From NCBI GenBank assembly GCA_027491255.1, contig JAIXWM010000107.1, positions 1-64,000 of the forward strand: a stretch of DNA of 64,000 bases. Direction: 5' to 3'. Source of the stretch: Rubrivivax sp. (lineage in GTDB: Bacteria; Pseudomonadota; Gammaproteobacteria; Burkholderiales; Burkholderiaceae_C). The position numbers and the translations under genes were made by a program. Below, in pieces: positions 8,464-17,525 of the stretch. The notes under the pieces were generated by a model. It was not told the origin of the DNA and ran no database searches. It was given only the letters and a program-made list of their open reading frames with translations. Position 1 is the first letter of the stretch. Each line of letters starts with the position of its first letter.

Positions 8464-8805
8464 TCAGATCTCCACGCCCAGCAAGGGCCCGTGCTGCTGG
8501 GCCCCGTAGACGTCGCCGTCGCCCGGGCTGCCGGCGACCACGCGGCGCGGCAGCGTGAACTTCAAGGCCTGCAGCGCGGGCAGTTCGTAGCGCGCGACCT
8601 GGCCGCAGGCCAGACCGTAGAGACCGGCCACGGCATCCGCCTGCAGCGCCGGGCTGGCGGCAGCGCGCGCGTAGGCGTGCGCGTCGCGCAGGAACACGTC
8701 CAGCGTCAGCTGGGTCGGCCCGGCGTTCTTGCTGCGCACCACGCGGGCGACCGATTGCAGGGGCACGGGCGTCTCCTGCGCAACGGTGTCGGTACCGGCA
8801 CGCAT
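8464..8805 (-). CDS. DUF4387 protein, AtuA partner
   Basis: This 113-residue protein has the DUF4387 signature: VARVVRSKNAGPTQLTLDVF near the N-terminus, then DAHAYARAAAS and a proline-rich end with LKFTLPRRVVAGSPGDGD. DUF4387 is almost always adjacent to, or fused with, AtuA/DUF1446, as here. ATG 8805 is chosen because it lies 4 nt after the SDR stop and gives the family length; the frame stays open further upstream inside the SDR gene. No catalytic mechanism is known. It is probably a small subunit of the AtuA-family enzyme. Confidence 0.83.
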   Translation of the reverse strand: MRAGTDTVAQETPVPLQSVARVVRSKNAGPTQLTLDVFLRDAHAYARAAASPALQADAVAGLYGLACGQVARYELPALQALKFTLPRRVVAGSPGDGDVYGAQQHGPLLGVEI

Positions 8806-8809
8806 GGGC

Positions 8810-9574
8810 TCACCGTGCCGTGAAGCCGCCATCGGCGCACAGCACCTGGCCGGTGACGAAGGAGGCGCGAGAGGACAGCAGGAAGGCGATGACCTCGGCG
8901 ATCTCGGCCGGCTGGCCGAGCCGGCCCATCGGGATGCTGTCGCACATGGCTGCCAGCGCGGCCGGATCGGCCAGCACACCCGCGACCATCGGCGTCTCGG
9001 TCGGCCCCGGGCCGACGGCATTGATGCGGATGCCCTCGCGCGCCCACTCCAGCGCGAGCGAGCGCACCAGGCCGTTGAGGCCGGCCTTGGACGCCGCGTA
9101 GGCGGCGCCGCGCGCGTGGCCGACGAGACCGATCTGGCTGCTGACGACGACCACGCTGCCGCCGCGCCCGCCGCCAGCGCGCATGTGGGCGATGGCCGCG
9201 CGGGTCAGGACGAAGGTGGCGTCCAGGTTGACGGCGATCGTCTCGCGCCACTCGTCCAGCGTCGTCGCGTCCGAGCCCTTCTTGTAGAAGATGCCGGCGC
9301 AGCAGGCCAGGCCGTCGAGCCCGTCCAGCGCGTCGGCCGCGCGCGCCGGCAAGGCGGCGCAGGCCTCGTCATCGAGCAGGTCCTGCACGAACACGGGCGC
9401 GTGCGGCAGGCAGGCGCGCAAATCGGCCACCTGGCCGGCGTGCTGCAGCACCACGGCCACGCGAGCGCCACGCTCGTGCAGCGCGCGCGCGGTCGCCAGG
9501 CCAATGCCCGAGCCCGCGCCGGTGACGAGCACGCGGCGGCCGTCGAGTTCCTGCGCCAGCGGGGCGGCTTGCAT
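8810..9574 (-). CDS. Short-chain dehydrogenase/reductase
   Basis: This 254-residue classical SDR has the cofactor motif TGAGSGIG at residues 18-25 and the Ser of [10 protein letters not shown]. The catalytic YAASK pair is present, and the C-terminal end is [10 protein letters not shown]. The usual NAG motif reads CAG. It oxidises or reduces a hydroxyl/carbonyl with NAD(H) or NADP(H). The position between livF and the DUF4387/AtuA pair in one transcript, with gaps of 3-4 nt, places it in the same catabolic pathway, perhaps on a hydroxy acid formed by the hydratase branch. The substrate cannot be read from sequence. Confidence 0.9.
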   Translation of the reverse strand: MQAAPLAQELDGRRVLVTGAGSGIGLATARALHERGARVAVVLQHAGQVADLRACLPHAPVFVQDLLDDEACAALPARAADALDGLDGLACCAGIFYKKGSDATTLDEWRETIAVNLDATFVLTRAAIAHMRAGGGRGGSVVVVSSQIGLVGHARGAAYAASKAGLNGLVRSLALEWAREGIRINAVGPGPTETPMVAGVLADPAALAAMCDSIPMGRLGQPAEIAEVIAFLLSSRASFVTGQVLCADGGFTAR

Positions 9575-9577
9575 GGA

Positions 9578-10271
<694 letters not shown>

Positions 10272-10279
<8 letters not shown>

Positions 10280-11036
10280 GGGCCGCCTCCCGCGAGGGGG
10301 TGCTGCCCGGGCCGGCCATGGCCTCGGCGGCACCACGGCCGAGGTAGGCCTCGATCACCGCCGGGTCGTTGACGATCTCGCGCGGCGCCCCGTTGGCAAT
10401 GATCTTGCCGTAGGACAGCACGTAGATGTGCTCCGACAGGCTCATCACCGCCTGCATCACGTGCTCGATCAGCAGCACGGTGACGCCGCTGGCGCGGATG
10501 CGCTGCACGATCTCGACGATCTCGACGATCTCGGACGGGTTGAGCCCGGCCATGACCTCGTCGAGCAGCAACAGCTTCGGGCCCGTGGCCAGCGTGCGCG
10601 CGAGCTCGAGCCGCTTGCGCCCGGCCACCGTCAGGTCGGCCGCGGGCTGGTCGAGCATCGCGCCCATGCCGACCTGCTGCGCGATGCGTTCGGCGTGCGC
10701 CCAGGCCTCGCGCCGGTCGGGGTAGCGCTGGTAGGCGCCCACCGCGATGTTCTCCTGCACCGACAGCTTGGCAAAGGGCTGGGTGATCTGGAAGGTGCGC
10801 ACCATGCCGCGACGCGCGATCTGGTGCACCGGCAGGCCGGTGATGTCCTGCCCGAGAAAGCTCACCCGCCCGGCGTTGACCGGGTGGAAGCCGGCGATGC
10901 AGGCGAACAGCGTGGTCTTGCCCGCGCCGTTGGGCCCGATCAGCGCCACGATGCGGCCCTCACCGACCTCGAGCGAGGCGTTGTCGACGGCCTTGAGGCC
11001 GCCGAAGATCTTGGTCAGTCCCTGGACCTGCAACAT
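10272..11036 (-). CDS. livG: HAAT ABC transporter ATP-binding protein LivG
   Basis: This 254-residue ATPase has Walker A GPNGAGKTT, a signature region LTVAGRKRLELAR, Walker B LLLLDEVMAGLNP and the switch His in LLIEHVM. The canonical LSGGQ reads LTVAG, as in many HAAT LivG proteins. The start ATG 11036 shares one base with the livM stop (TGATG). The 20-residue tail after AYLGRG is rich in Ala and Ser and probably disordered. It works as a heterodimer with LivF. Confidence 0.93.
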
Positions 11037-12022
11037 CACGCGCCCTCCTTGGCGCCAGGATGGCGGCGACGCCGGCCCCAGCGCTGGAACAGGTCGATCA
11101 GGCCGTTGGGCAGGAAGGCGATGATGACCACGAGCAGGCCGCCGTACAGCACCAGGGACAGCCCCTGCACGTCGGTCAGGGCGCGGGTGGCGTCGCTGAT
11201 GCCGGCCAGCAGCACGGCGCCGATCAGCGGGCCGTAGACGGTGCCGGCGCCGCCGATCATGCTCACCAGCAGCATCTCCACCGACTTGTCGACGCCGAAG
11301 ACGATGATCGGGTCGATGTAGAGGAAGTACTGCGCGAAGAAGCAGCCGCCCAAGCCGCACATCGCCCCCGACAGGATCATCACCTTGACCTTCTCGGTGT
11401 AGACGTCGATGCCGAGCGCGCGCGCCGCGTCCTCGTTCTCGCGGATGGCCGCCAGCTGCGCGCCGAAGCGCGAGTGCTTGAGCCACACCGCCACCGCGAT
11501 CGAGGCCACCGTCAGCGCCAGGATCAGAAAGTAGAAGCCGGTACGCTCCGGAAACTGGAAGTTGGCCGCGCTGCGCTTGGCAGGGATCAGCATGCCCAGC
11601 CCGCCGCCCGTGATCTCCACCGAGTTCGCGACGATGCGCAGCACCTCGGCAAAGGCGAGCGTGATGAGCGCGAAGTACGAGCCCTTCAGGCCGGCGCGAA
11701 ACGACAGGAAAGCAATGCCCCAGCCCACCACCGCACCGGCCAGAGCACTGGCCGGCAGGCCGAGCCAGGGCGAGAAGCCGAAGCGCATCTGCAGGATGGT
11801 CGAGGCATAGGCGCCGGCGCCGAAGAAGACCACGTGGCCGAAGGACAGTTGTCCCGCGAAGCCCCCGGCAATGTTCCAAGACTGCCCGATGAAGGCGTAG
11901 AACAGCGCCATCACGCCGAAGTTGACGGCAAAGGGCGTGGAGAACACGAAGGGGAAGACCAGCGCGATGGCGAGCAGGCTGCCGTGCAGCAGCCAGGCCT
12001 GGCGTGCGGTGAGGGCGTTCAT
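11036..12022 (-). CDS. livM: HAAT ABC transporter permease LivM
   Basis: This 328-residue inner-membrane permease has about eight hydrophobic segments and the LivM/LivH EAA-like loop around RENEDAARALGIDVYTEK. It is rich in the family motif GQLSFGHVVFFGAGAYA. It pairs with LivH to form the translocation path. The start ATG 12022 overlaps the livH stop (ATGA) and gives a short positively charged N-terminus before the first membrane helix. An open frame extends further upstream, but only as antisense or shadow of livH. Confidence 0.92.
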   Translation of the reverse strand: MNALTARQAWLLHGSLLAIALVFPFVFSTPFAVNFGVMALFYAFIGQSWNIAGGFAGQLSFGHVVFFGAGAYASTILQMRFGFSPWLGLPASALAGAVVGWGIAFLSFRAGLKGSYFALITLAFAEVLRIVANSVEITGGGLGMLIPAKRSAANFQFPERTGFYFLILALTVASIAVAVWLKHSRFGAQLAAIRENEDAARALGIDVYTEKVKVMILSGAMCGLGGCFFAQYFLYIDPIIVFGVDKSVEMLLVSMIGGAGTVYGPLIGAVLLAGISDATRALTDVQGLSLVLYGGLLVVIIAFLPNGLIDLFQRWGRRRRHPGAKEGA

Positions 12023-12888
12023 CGACCGGCTCCGAACAGGCCCGACGGGCGCAGCAGAAGGATCAGGATGAAGATCAGCGAGATGCCGATCTGCCCCAGG
12101 CTCTCGCCCAGGAACAGGCCGCCGAAGGACTCGGTCAGCCCGACGATCAGGCCGCCGACCACCGCGCCGAGGAAGCTGCCCATGCCGCCCAGCACGACGA
12201 CGGTGAAGGCGACGATGACGAAGACATGCCCGATCGTCGGCGAGACATAGAAGATGGGCATCAGCAGGCAGGCCGCCGCGCCCAGCGTGGCCAGACCGAT
12301 GCCGTAGGAGATGGCGAACACGCGGTCGACGTCGATGCCCACCAGGCGCGCGCCCATGCGCTCCTTGGCCACCGCACGGATGGCCTTGCCAGTGTCGCTG
12401 CGCTGCATCCACAGACCCAGCACCGCGCACAGCACCATGGCTGCCACGAAGGAGATGATCTTGGGCAGCGAGATCAGCAACGGGCCGAGTTCGACCATCT
12501 TGTCGGAGTAGGCCACCGAGATCGTGCGCGTGTCGCCCTTGAAGAACATCAGCGCCAGGTTCTCGATCAGGATCGACAGGCCCAGCGTGATGAGCAGGAT
12601 GTTCTCGTCCTTGCCGCCGGAGAACCTGCCGATGACGCCGCGGTACAGCAGGTAGCCCAGGGCGAACATGGCCGGCACCATGACCAGCAGGCTCGCGTAA
12701 GGGTCCACGCCGAGCTTGGTCAGCAGAAAGAACACCCCGAACATCGCCAGCATCAGCATGCTGCCGTGGGCGAAGTTGATGATGTGCAGCACGCCGTAGA
12801 TCAGCGTCAGGCCGGAGGCGACCAGGGTGTAGATACCCCCGATCAGCAGTCCGTTGATCGCCGCGGCCAACAGGATCGTCGCGTCCAA
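12019..12888 (-). CDS. livH: HAAT ABC transporter permease LivH
   Basis: This 289-residue integral membrane protein has the LivH start NGLLIGGIYTLVASGLTLIYG, the conserved VLHIINFAHGSMLMLA, and the cytoplasmic coupling loop RAVAKERMGARLVGID. About eight transmembrane stretches are seen. It follows the receptor gene after a 94-nt gap that holds a hairpin. With LivM it forms the channel for the substrate delivered by the periplasmic receptor. Confidence 0.93.
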   Translation of the reverse strand: MDATILLAAAINGLLIGGIYTLVASGLTLIYGVLHIINFAHGSMLMLAMFGVFFLLTKLGVDPYASLLVMVPAMFALGYLLYRGVIGRFSGGKDENILLITLGLSILIENLALMFFKGDTRTISVAYSDKMVELGPLLISLPKIISFVAAMVLCAVLGLWMQRSDTGKAIRAVAKERMGARLVGIDVDRVFAISYGIGLATLGAAACLLMPIFYVSPTIGHVFVIVAFTVVVLGGMGSFLGAVVGGLIVGLTESFGGLFLGESLGQIGISLIFILILLLRPSGLFGAGR

Positions 12889-12921
12889 GCCGGCATCCCC
12901 GCAGGATAGAAGTCGAAGCGG

Positions 12922-12948
12922 CCCCGCCCGGCCGCGATCGCGGCGGGG
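12922..12948 (-). other. GC hairpin between receptor and permease genes
   Basis: CCCCGCC at 12922-12928 pairs with GGCGGGG at 12942-12948. The loop contains the self-complementary GCGATCGC at 12934-12941. No T-run follows on the minus strand, so this is not a standard terminator. Hairpins after receptor genes commonly protect the 5' mRNA segment and raise receptor levels over permease levels; that role is inferred. Confidence 0.45.
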
Positions 12949-12982
12949 ACGGGGTCTTCAGATGGCGGAGTCAGGCCGCCGT

Positions 12983-14200
12983 TCAGCCGAACTTGGGCTT
13001 CGGGAAGACGGGCTTGGCGCCCGCGAACTCGTTCGGCCAGACGACGTCGATGTCGGTCTTGGTCGCCTGCAGCAGCACAGCGCGGCCGCCCTGGTTCTGA
13101 CCGTTGACGAACTTCGTCGGCCCATAGGGCATGAAGTGGTCGGACCAGGTGCTGGTCTCCAGCGCGGCGATGACCTTTTCCTTGTCGGCCGACTTCGCAC
13201 GCTCCACCGCGTCGGCGTAGCACTTGACAGCGTTGTAGCCGCAGTAGACCTCGAAGGTGAACAGCCCGCCCTTGGCCTCGACCGCCTTGCGCATGGCCTG
13301 CGCCTTGGGGCTGAGCGGGTTGTACCAGTGGTTGAAGTCCATCATGTACTGCGCCACGTCCGGCTGCTCCTTCACGAGCCGGTAGTTGAAGCCGCCACCG
13401 AGCACCGAGAACATGCCCGCGACGTCCACGCGCTGCTGGTGCATCGTGCGCGCCAGCAGGACGTATTCGTTCTGGTAGTTGCTGATGATGACGAGGTCGG
13501 GCTTGAGCGACTTGACGCGCAGCACGAGGTTGGAGAAGTCGCGCGTAGGCGTGGCGTGCTTGAGCACTTCCTTGACTTCCAGCCCGACGCCGGAGATCTT
13601 GCCCGACAGCAGGCGCGCGGTGCTGGTGCCGAACTCGGAGTCCTCGTGCACGAGCACGACGCTCTTGGCCACGCCCCCGGCGGCCTTGTTCACCTCGGCC
13701 AGGCCGGCGAAGGCGTCGTCCACGCACTTGCCATTGCCCGGCGCCAGACGGAACACGTTCTTCAGGCCCCGGCTGACGATGGCGTCGGACACGCCGACGT
13801 CGATCATGAAGGGCGTGTTGTACTTGGCCGCGGCCTGCGTGGCGGGCAGCGCGATGGCGCTGGCGAAGCAGCCGACATAGGCAGCCACGCCTTCCTGGTG
13901 CAGACGCTCGACCTCGGCCACGCCGACCTCGGGGCGCGACTGCGAATCGCCCAGCGCTGCCTCGAGCCTGGCGCCGCCCAGGGCCTTGATGCCACCGGCG
14001 GCGTTGATCTCGTCGATGGCCATCTGGCAGCCCATGCGACCCTGGCCGCCGCTGTAGGCCAGCGCGCCGCTGACCGGATGGATCAGGCCGACCTTGACCG
14101 GGCGGGCCTGCGCGAGCAGCAGGCCGGGCGCGCCGAGCATGGTGCTGGCGGCGGCTGCCTTGACAACCGTGCGGCGGGATATGCGGGGGGTGAGGGTCAT
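12983..14200 (-). CDS. HAAT periplasmic substrate-binding protein (LivK/AmiC fold)
   Basis: This 405-residue type I periplasmic receptor has an N-terminal twin-arginine-like leader (RISRRTVVKAAAAS) ending near AQARPVKVG. The two-lobed binding fold opens with VGLIHPVSGALAYSG and shows MAIDEINAAGGI, typical of LivK/AmiC/UrtA receptors. The leader suggests Tat export. ATG 14200 is preferred to 14221 because GAGG lies just upstream. First gene of the 12-kb minus-strand operon, it is transcribed away from the palindrome at 14315-14336. UrtA and AmiC relatives bind amides or urea, consistent with an amide-type substrate here, but the ligand is not determined. Confidence 0.92.
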   Translation of the reverse strand: MTLTPRISRRTVVKAAAASTMLGAPGLLLAQARPVKVGLIHPVSGALAYSGGQGRMGCQMAIDEINAAGGIKALGGARLEAALGDSQSRPEVGVAEVERLHQEGVAAYVGCFASAIALPATQAAAKYNTPFMIDVGVSDAIVSRGLKNVFRLAPGNGKCVDDAFAGLAEVNKAAGGVAKSVVLVHEDSEFGTSTARLLSGKISGVGLEVKEVLKHATPTRDFSNLVLRVKSLKPDLVIISNYQNEYVLLARTMHQQRVDVAGMFSVLGGGFNYRLVKEQPDVAQYMMDFNHWYNPLSPKAQAMRKAVEAKGGLFTFEVYCGYNAVKCYADAVERAKSADKEKVIAALETSTWSDHFMPYGPTKFVNGQNQGGRAVLLQATKTDIDVVWPNEFAGAKPVFPKPKFG

Positions 14201-14314
14201 GAGGGTCCTCGCGCGATGCAAAGAAGGGGTGGACGCGGAGCCCGGGCCGCGGCCCGTGGCAGACTGCCCCGGCGCAGCACGCCCCGCGAGGTTCGTCGGG
14301 CCGGCTTGTCGGGT

Positions 14315-14336
14315 ATTGTTCTAATGTTAGAACAAT
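14315..14336. promoter_or_regulatory. Perfect palindromic operator candidate in the divergent promoter region
   Basis: ATTGTTCTAA (14315-14324) and its exact reverse complement TTAGAACAAT (14327-14336) are separated by 2 nt. This is an AT-rich island in an otherwise GC-rich 277-nt divergent intergenic region. The position, 115 nt before the receptor gene and 142 nt before the first deacetylase gene, suits one regulator controlling both operons. The size and short spacer fit a winged-helix GntR/HutC dimer, and a UTRA regulator is encoded in the left operon. Binding is inferred. Confidence 0.72.
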
Positions 14337-14477
14337 CGGACCGGAGGCTATCACGGCCGGGAATCCTTGCGCGGCGCTGGGGAAAGAAGGCAGCGCCGGC
14401 GGGATGCATCTTGTTCCGACCGTCCGCGCGCGCGACGCGTCCGCCCCGGCCTGCACCGACCAACGCTCAACGACCCG

Positions 14478-15401
14478 ATGGACCACCCGCACTATGCCTA
14501 CTCCGCACTGCCGCGCCGGCCCCTGGCCGCCTGGGCAGGCTGCGGGCTGCGGGCCTGCGTCGTTCTCTTCCTCGAGCACTGGGACGCCGAGCCCGCGGCG
14601 GACGAGCGGCGCGACCCGCGGTTTGTCGGCGAGTTCGGCAGCTTCAGCCCCGACTACCGCAGCTGGACGCAGCGCGAGTACGGCCTGCGCGTGGGCGTGT
14701 TCCGCGTGCTCGACGCGCTGGCCGAGGCCGGCATCGTGCCGGCGGTGGCGGCCAACGCCCGCGCCGTCGAGCGCCTGCCCGCGCTCGTCGCGCGGCTGAA
14801 CGGCCTGGGCTGCGAGTGGGTGGGTCATGGCCACGCAGCCACCGCAATGATGCACGCCGGCATGCCGCTTCAGGTGCAGCGCGCGCACATCGACGCCGCG
14901 CTGGACGTGTTGCAGCGCTGCACCGGGCACCGCCCCGCGGGCTGGGCCAGCCAGGACTGGGGCACGACACCCGACACCTTCGCGCTGCTGGCCCAGGCCG
15001 GCTTGCGCTACACGCTGGACTGGACCAACGACGACCAGGTCTATGCGCTGCAGACGACCCCGCCGCTGCAGGCCGTGCCGCTGTCGGCCGAGTGGGACGA
15101 CGTGCAGTGCCAGTGGCTGCGCAACCTCGAGCCGCGGGCCCACGCCACGCTCGCGCTGGCCGCCTTCGACCGCCTGCGCGCGGAGTGCGCGGCCAACCAC
15201 CGCAGCGCCGTGTTCGCGCTCGGCCTGCACCCCTGGGTCAGCGGCATGGCCAGCCGCATCGGCGCCTTGCGCGCCCTGCTGCGCGAACTGAAATCCCGCC
15301 CCGACGTGGCCTGGCGGCTGCCGCGCGAGATCGCGCAGGAACACGCATCCCCGCAACCGCATACGCAAGCTGCCTGCGCAGAGCGCGCGTCCAGCTCCTG
15401 A
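14478..15401 (+). CDS. PuuE/cyclic-imidase-like deacetylase, paralogue 1
   Basis: This 307-residue protein of the polysaccharide deacetylase (CE4/NodB) superfamily is in the PuuE-allantoinase branch rather than the sugar branch. It shows GHGHAA (metal His), GWASQDWGTTPDTFALLAQAG and LHPWVSG near the end. No signal peptide is present, so it acts in the cytoplasm, as cyclic amidases do and sugar deacetylases do not. First gene of the plus-strand operon; the start is ATG 14478 although the frame is open upstream. It is the most divergent of four paralogues in this operon. Relatives open cyclic amides or imides (allantoin, succinimide); the substrate here is unknown. Confidence 0.8.
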   Translation: MDHPHYAYSALPRRPLAAWAGCGLRACVVLFLEHWDAEPAADERRDPRFVGEFGSFSPDYRSWTQREYGLRVGVFRVLDALAEAGIVPAVAANARAVERLPALVARLNGLGCEWVGHGHAATAMMHAGMPLQVQRAHIDAALDVLQRCTGHRPAGWASQDWGTTPDTFALLAQAGLRYTLDWTNDDQVYALQTTPPLQAVPLSAEWDDVQCQWLRNLEPRAHATLALAAFDRLRAECAANHRSAVFALGLHPWVSGMASRIGALRALLRELKSRPDVAWRLPREIAQEHASPQPHTQAACAERASSS

Positions 15402-15404
15402 CCG

Positions 15405-16763
15405 ATGAACTACCTCGACACCTTGTCCGGCTTCGCCGCCACGCTGCGCTTTCATGAGCTGCCCGAGGCCGTGCGCGCGCACACCGGGTGGATCCTGGCC
15501 GACACCGTGGCGGCGGTGGCCGCCGGCTCGGCCGAGCCCGAGCTGCAAGCCCTGGCCGCGCTGCACGGCGAGCCGGCGGCGGGCAGCGGGGCCACGCTCG
15601 TGGGCCTGGGCCGCGCCGCATCGGCCGACGCGGCGGCGCTGGTCAACGGCACCGCCGGCACCTTCCTGGAGATGGACGAGGGCAACCGCTACTCGCGCGG
15701 GCACCCGGCGGTGCACGTGCTGCCCGCAGCACTCGCCCTGGCCGAGCAGCGCGGCGCCGACGCCGAGGCTTTCCTGTCGGCGCTGGTGGTCGGCTACGAG
15801 GTCGGCTCGCGCCTGGGCGCGGCCTCGCAGCTGCGCGGCGCGATGCACCCGCACGGCACCTGGGGCACGATAGGCGCGGCCGCGGCCTGCGCCCGGCTGC
15901 TCGGCGCCGACGCCGCGGCGATGCGCGAAGCGATCAACGTCAGCGCGTCGATGACCACGGCCACCTCCAAGCGCACCATGCTCGAGGGCGGGCTGGTGCG
16001 CAACGTCTACGCCGGGCTGTCCAACCGCAACGGCCTGCTGGCCGCGCAGCTGGCGGCCTGCGGCTACACCGGCGAGCGCGACGGCCCGGGCTCGCTGTTC
16101 TCTCAGATCGTCTCCGAGCGCTTCGACCCCGCGCAGGTGGTGCGCGGCCTGGGCGGGGACTGGCACCTGCTGCAGAACTACTTCAAGCTGCACTCGTGCT
16201 GCCGCTACAACCACGGCACGCTGGATGCGATCGACGCGATCGCCGCGCACGGCCCGCTGCCCGCGCCCGAGGAGATCGCACGCATCGAGGTGCGCAGCTA
16301 CGCGCTCGCGGCCGAGCTGGACGACCCGGCCCCGCGCAACACGCTGGCGGCGAAGTTCTCGGTGCCCTTCGCGGTGGCCACGCGCCTGGTGCGCGGCAGC
16401 AGCGCGCTGGCCAGCTTCACCTGGGAGGCGGTGCGCGACGAGCGCGCGCTGGCGCTGGCGCGCAAGGTCGAGCTGGCCGAGGACCCCGCGATGACCGCGC
16501 GCCTGCCGCGCGAGCGCCCGGCGAGCGTGCTGATCACCACCACCGACGGCCGGCAGTTGCGCGGCGAGGCCGGCGTCAACCGCGGCGACGACGCGGCGCC
16601 CTACACCGCGCAGGAGCTGACCGCCAAGTTCATGGACCTGTGCGGCCGTGTCTGGCCGCGCGCCCACGCCGAGGGCCTGCTCGACGCGACGCTCGACCTG
16701 TGCGCCGGCCACGGCAGCCTGCCCGCGTGGACCGCCCTGCTGAAGCGGGCGCCCTCGCGCTGA
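15405..16763 (+). CDS. MmgE/PrpD-family protein
   Basis: This 452-residue protein matches the MmgE/PrpD family: EMDEGNRYSRGHPAVHVLPA near residue 88, GAMHPHGTWGTIGAAAACA near 145, and YFKLHSCCRYNHGTLDAI near 265. Family members dehydrate 2-methylcitrate (PrpD), decarboxylate cis-aconitate, or epimerise iminodisuccinate derivatives. No iron-sulfur site is involved. It begins 3 nt after paralogue 1, so it is co-transcribed. In a pathway with a LeuCD-like hydratase and a methylisocitrate-lyase-fold enzyme, a role on a branched di- or tri-carboxylate, or an epimerase role, is plausible but unproven. Confidence 0.88.
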   Translation: MNYLDTLSGFAATLRFHELPEAVRAHTGWILADTVAAVAAGSAEPELQALAALHGEPAAGSGATLVGLGRAASADAAALVNGTAGTFLEMDEGNRYSRGHPAVHVLPAALALAEQRGADAEAFLSALVVGYEVGSRLGAASQLRGAMHPHGTWGTIGAAAACARLLGADAAAMREAINVSASMTTATSKRTMLEGGLVRNVYAGLSNRNGLLAAQLAACGYTGERDGPGSLFSQIVSERFDPAQVVRGLGGDWHLLQNYFKLHSCCRYNHGTLDAIDAIAAHGPLPAPEEIARIEVRSYALAAELDDPAPRNTLAAKFSVPFAVATRLVRGSSALASFTWEAVRDERALALARKVELAEDPAMTARLPRERPASVLITTTDGRQLRGEAGVNRGDDAAPYTAQELTAKFMDLCGRVWPRAHAEGLLDATLDLCAGHGSLPAWTALLKRAPSR

Positions 16764-16841
16764 CGCGAAGCGGTGCAAGATGCGGCCTGTTGACCGCCCC
16801 CGCCGGTCCTCCTTCCTTCCACCCACCACTCCCTGAAGCCC

Positions 16842-17525
16842 ATGCAACTCTCCGACAAGAGCGCCCGGCAGCTGTATGCCGAGATCAAGGCCAACCCCAC
16901 GCGCAAGCGCTTCGGCATGGGCCGGGTGCCGGCGTTGATCAACGTCGACCCGCAGAAGGCCTACACCTGCGTCGGTGAGTTCGCCACCGCCTACGAGACC
17001 GACCCGCGCCAGATGGACTACATCAACGAGCTGGCCGAGGCCTTCCGCGAGCGCGGCTTCCCGGTCGTGTGGACCCACGTCGCCTACATGGAATCGGGCG
17101 AGGACTGCGGCATCTGGGGCACGCGCACCAACACGCCCGATTCGCTGCAGAACATCAAGGTCGGCAGCCGGCGCTCGGAGTTCGACGACCGGCTGAAGAT
17201 CGACCGCGTGCGCGACATCATCGTCAACAAGCGCATGGCCTCGGCCTTCTTCGAGACCAACCTGGGCTCGATCTTCAACTTCCACGGCGTCGACACCGTG
17301 GTCGTCACCGGCGGCTCGACCTCGGGCTGCGTGCGCGCCACCGTGGTCGACAGCCTGCAGCGCAGCTACCGCACCATCGTGCCCGAGGAGTGCGTGGCCG
17401 ACAAGCACGAGAGCCCGCACTTCGCCAACCTCTACGACATGGCGCTGAAGTACGCCGACGTCATCTCGGTGCAGGAGACGCTGGCCCAGGTGCGCGCGCT
17501 GCCGCCCAAGGGGGGCGCCAAGTGA
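16842..17525 (+). CDS. Isochorismatase-fold amidase (N-carbamoylsarcosine amidase-like), copy 1
   Basis: This 227-residue cysteine hydrolase has the complete triad: D36 in NVDPQKAYT, K130 in NKRMASAFFETNL and C163 in GSTSGCVRATVVD. The G-S-T-S-G-C-V-R-A-T element is that of N-carbamoylsarcosine amidase and ureidoacrylate amidohydrolase rather than of isochorismatase. These enzymes release ammonia from a linear amide or carbamoyl group. Following ring opening by the neighbouring imidase-like proteins it would act as the half-amidase. The next gene starts inside its stop codon (GTGA). Confidence 0.88.
   Translation: MQLSDKSARQLYAEIKANPTRKRFGMGRVPALINVDPQKAYTCVGEFATAYETDPRQMDYINELAEAFRERGFPVVWTHVAYMESGEDCGIWGTRTNTPDSLQNIKVGSRRSEFDDRLKIDRVRDIIVNKRMASAFFETNLGSIFNFHGVDTVVVTGGSTSGCVRATVVDSLQRSYRTIVPEECVADKHESPHFANLYDMALKYADVISVQETLAQVRALPPKGGAK

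Noticed and set aside
12922..12948. Rho-independent terminator after the receptor gene
   Set aside because: No T-run follows the stem, and the LivH gene continues on the same strand in an evident operon.
12843..17420. A 1525-codon minus-strand open frame
   Set aside because: It is antisense to the deacetylase, PrpD and isochorismatase genes and out of frame with the receptor. It has no recognisable domain.
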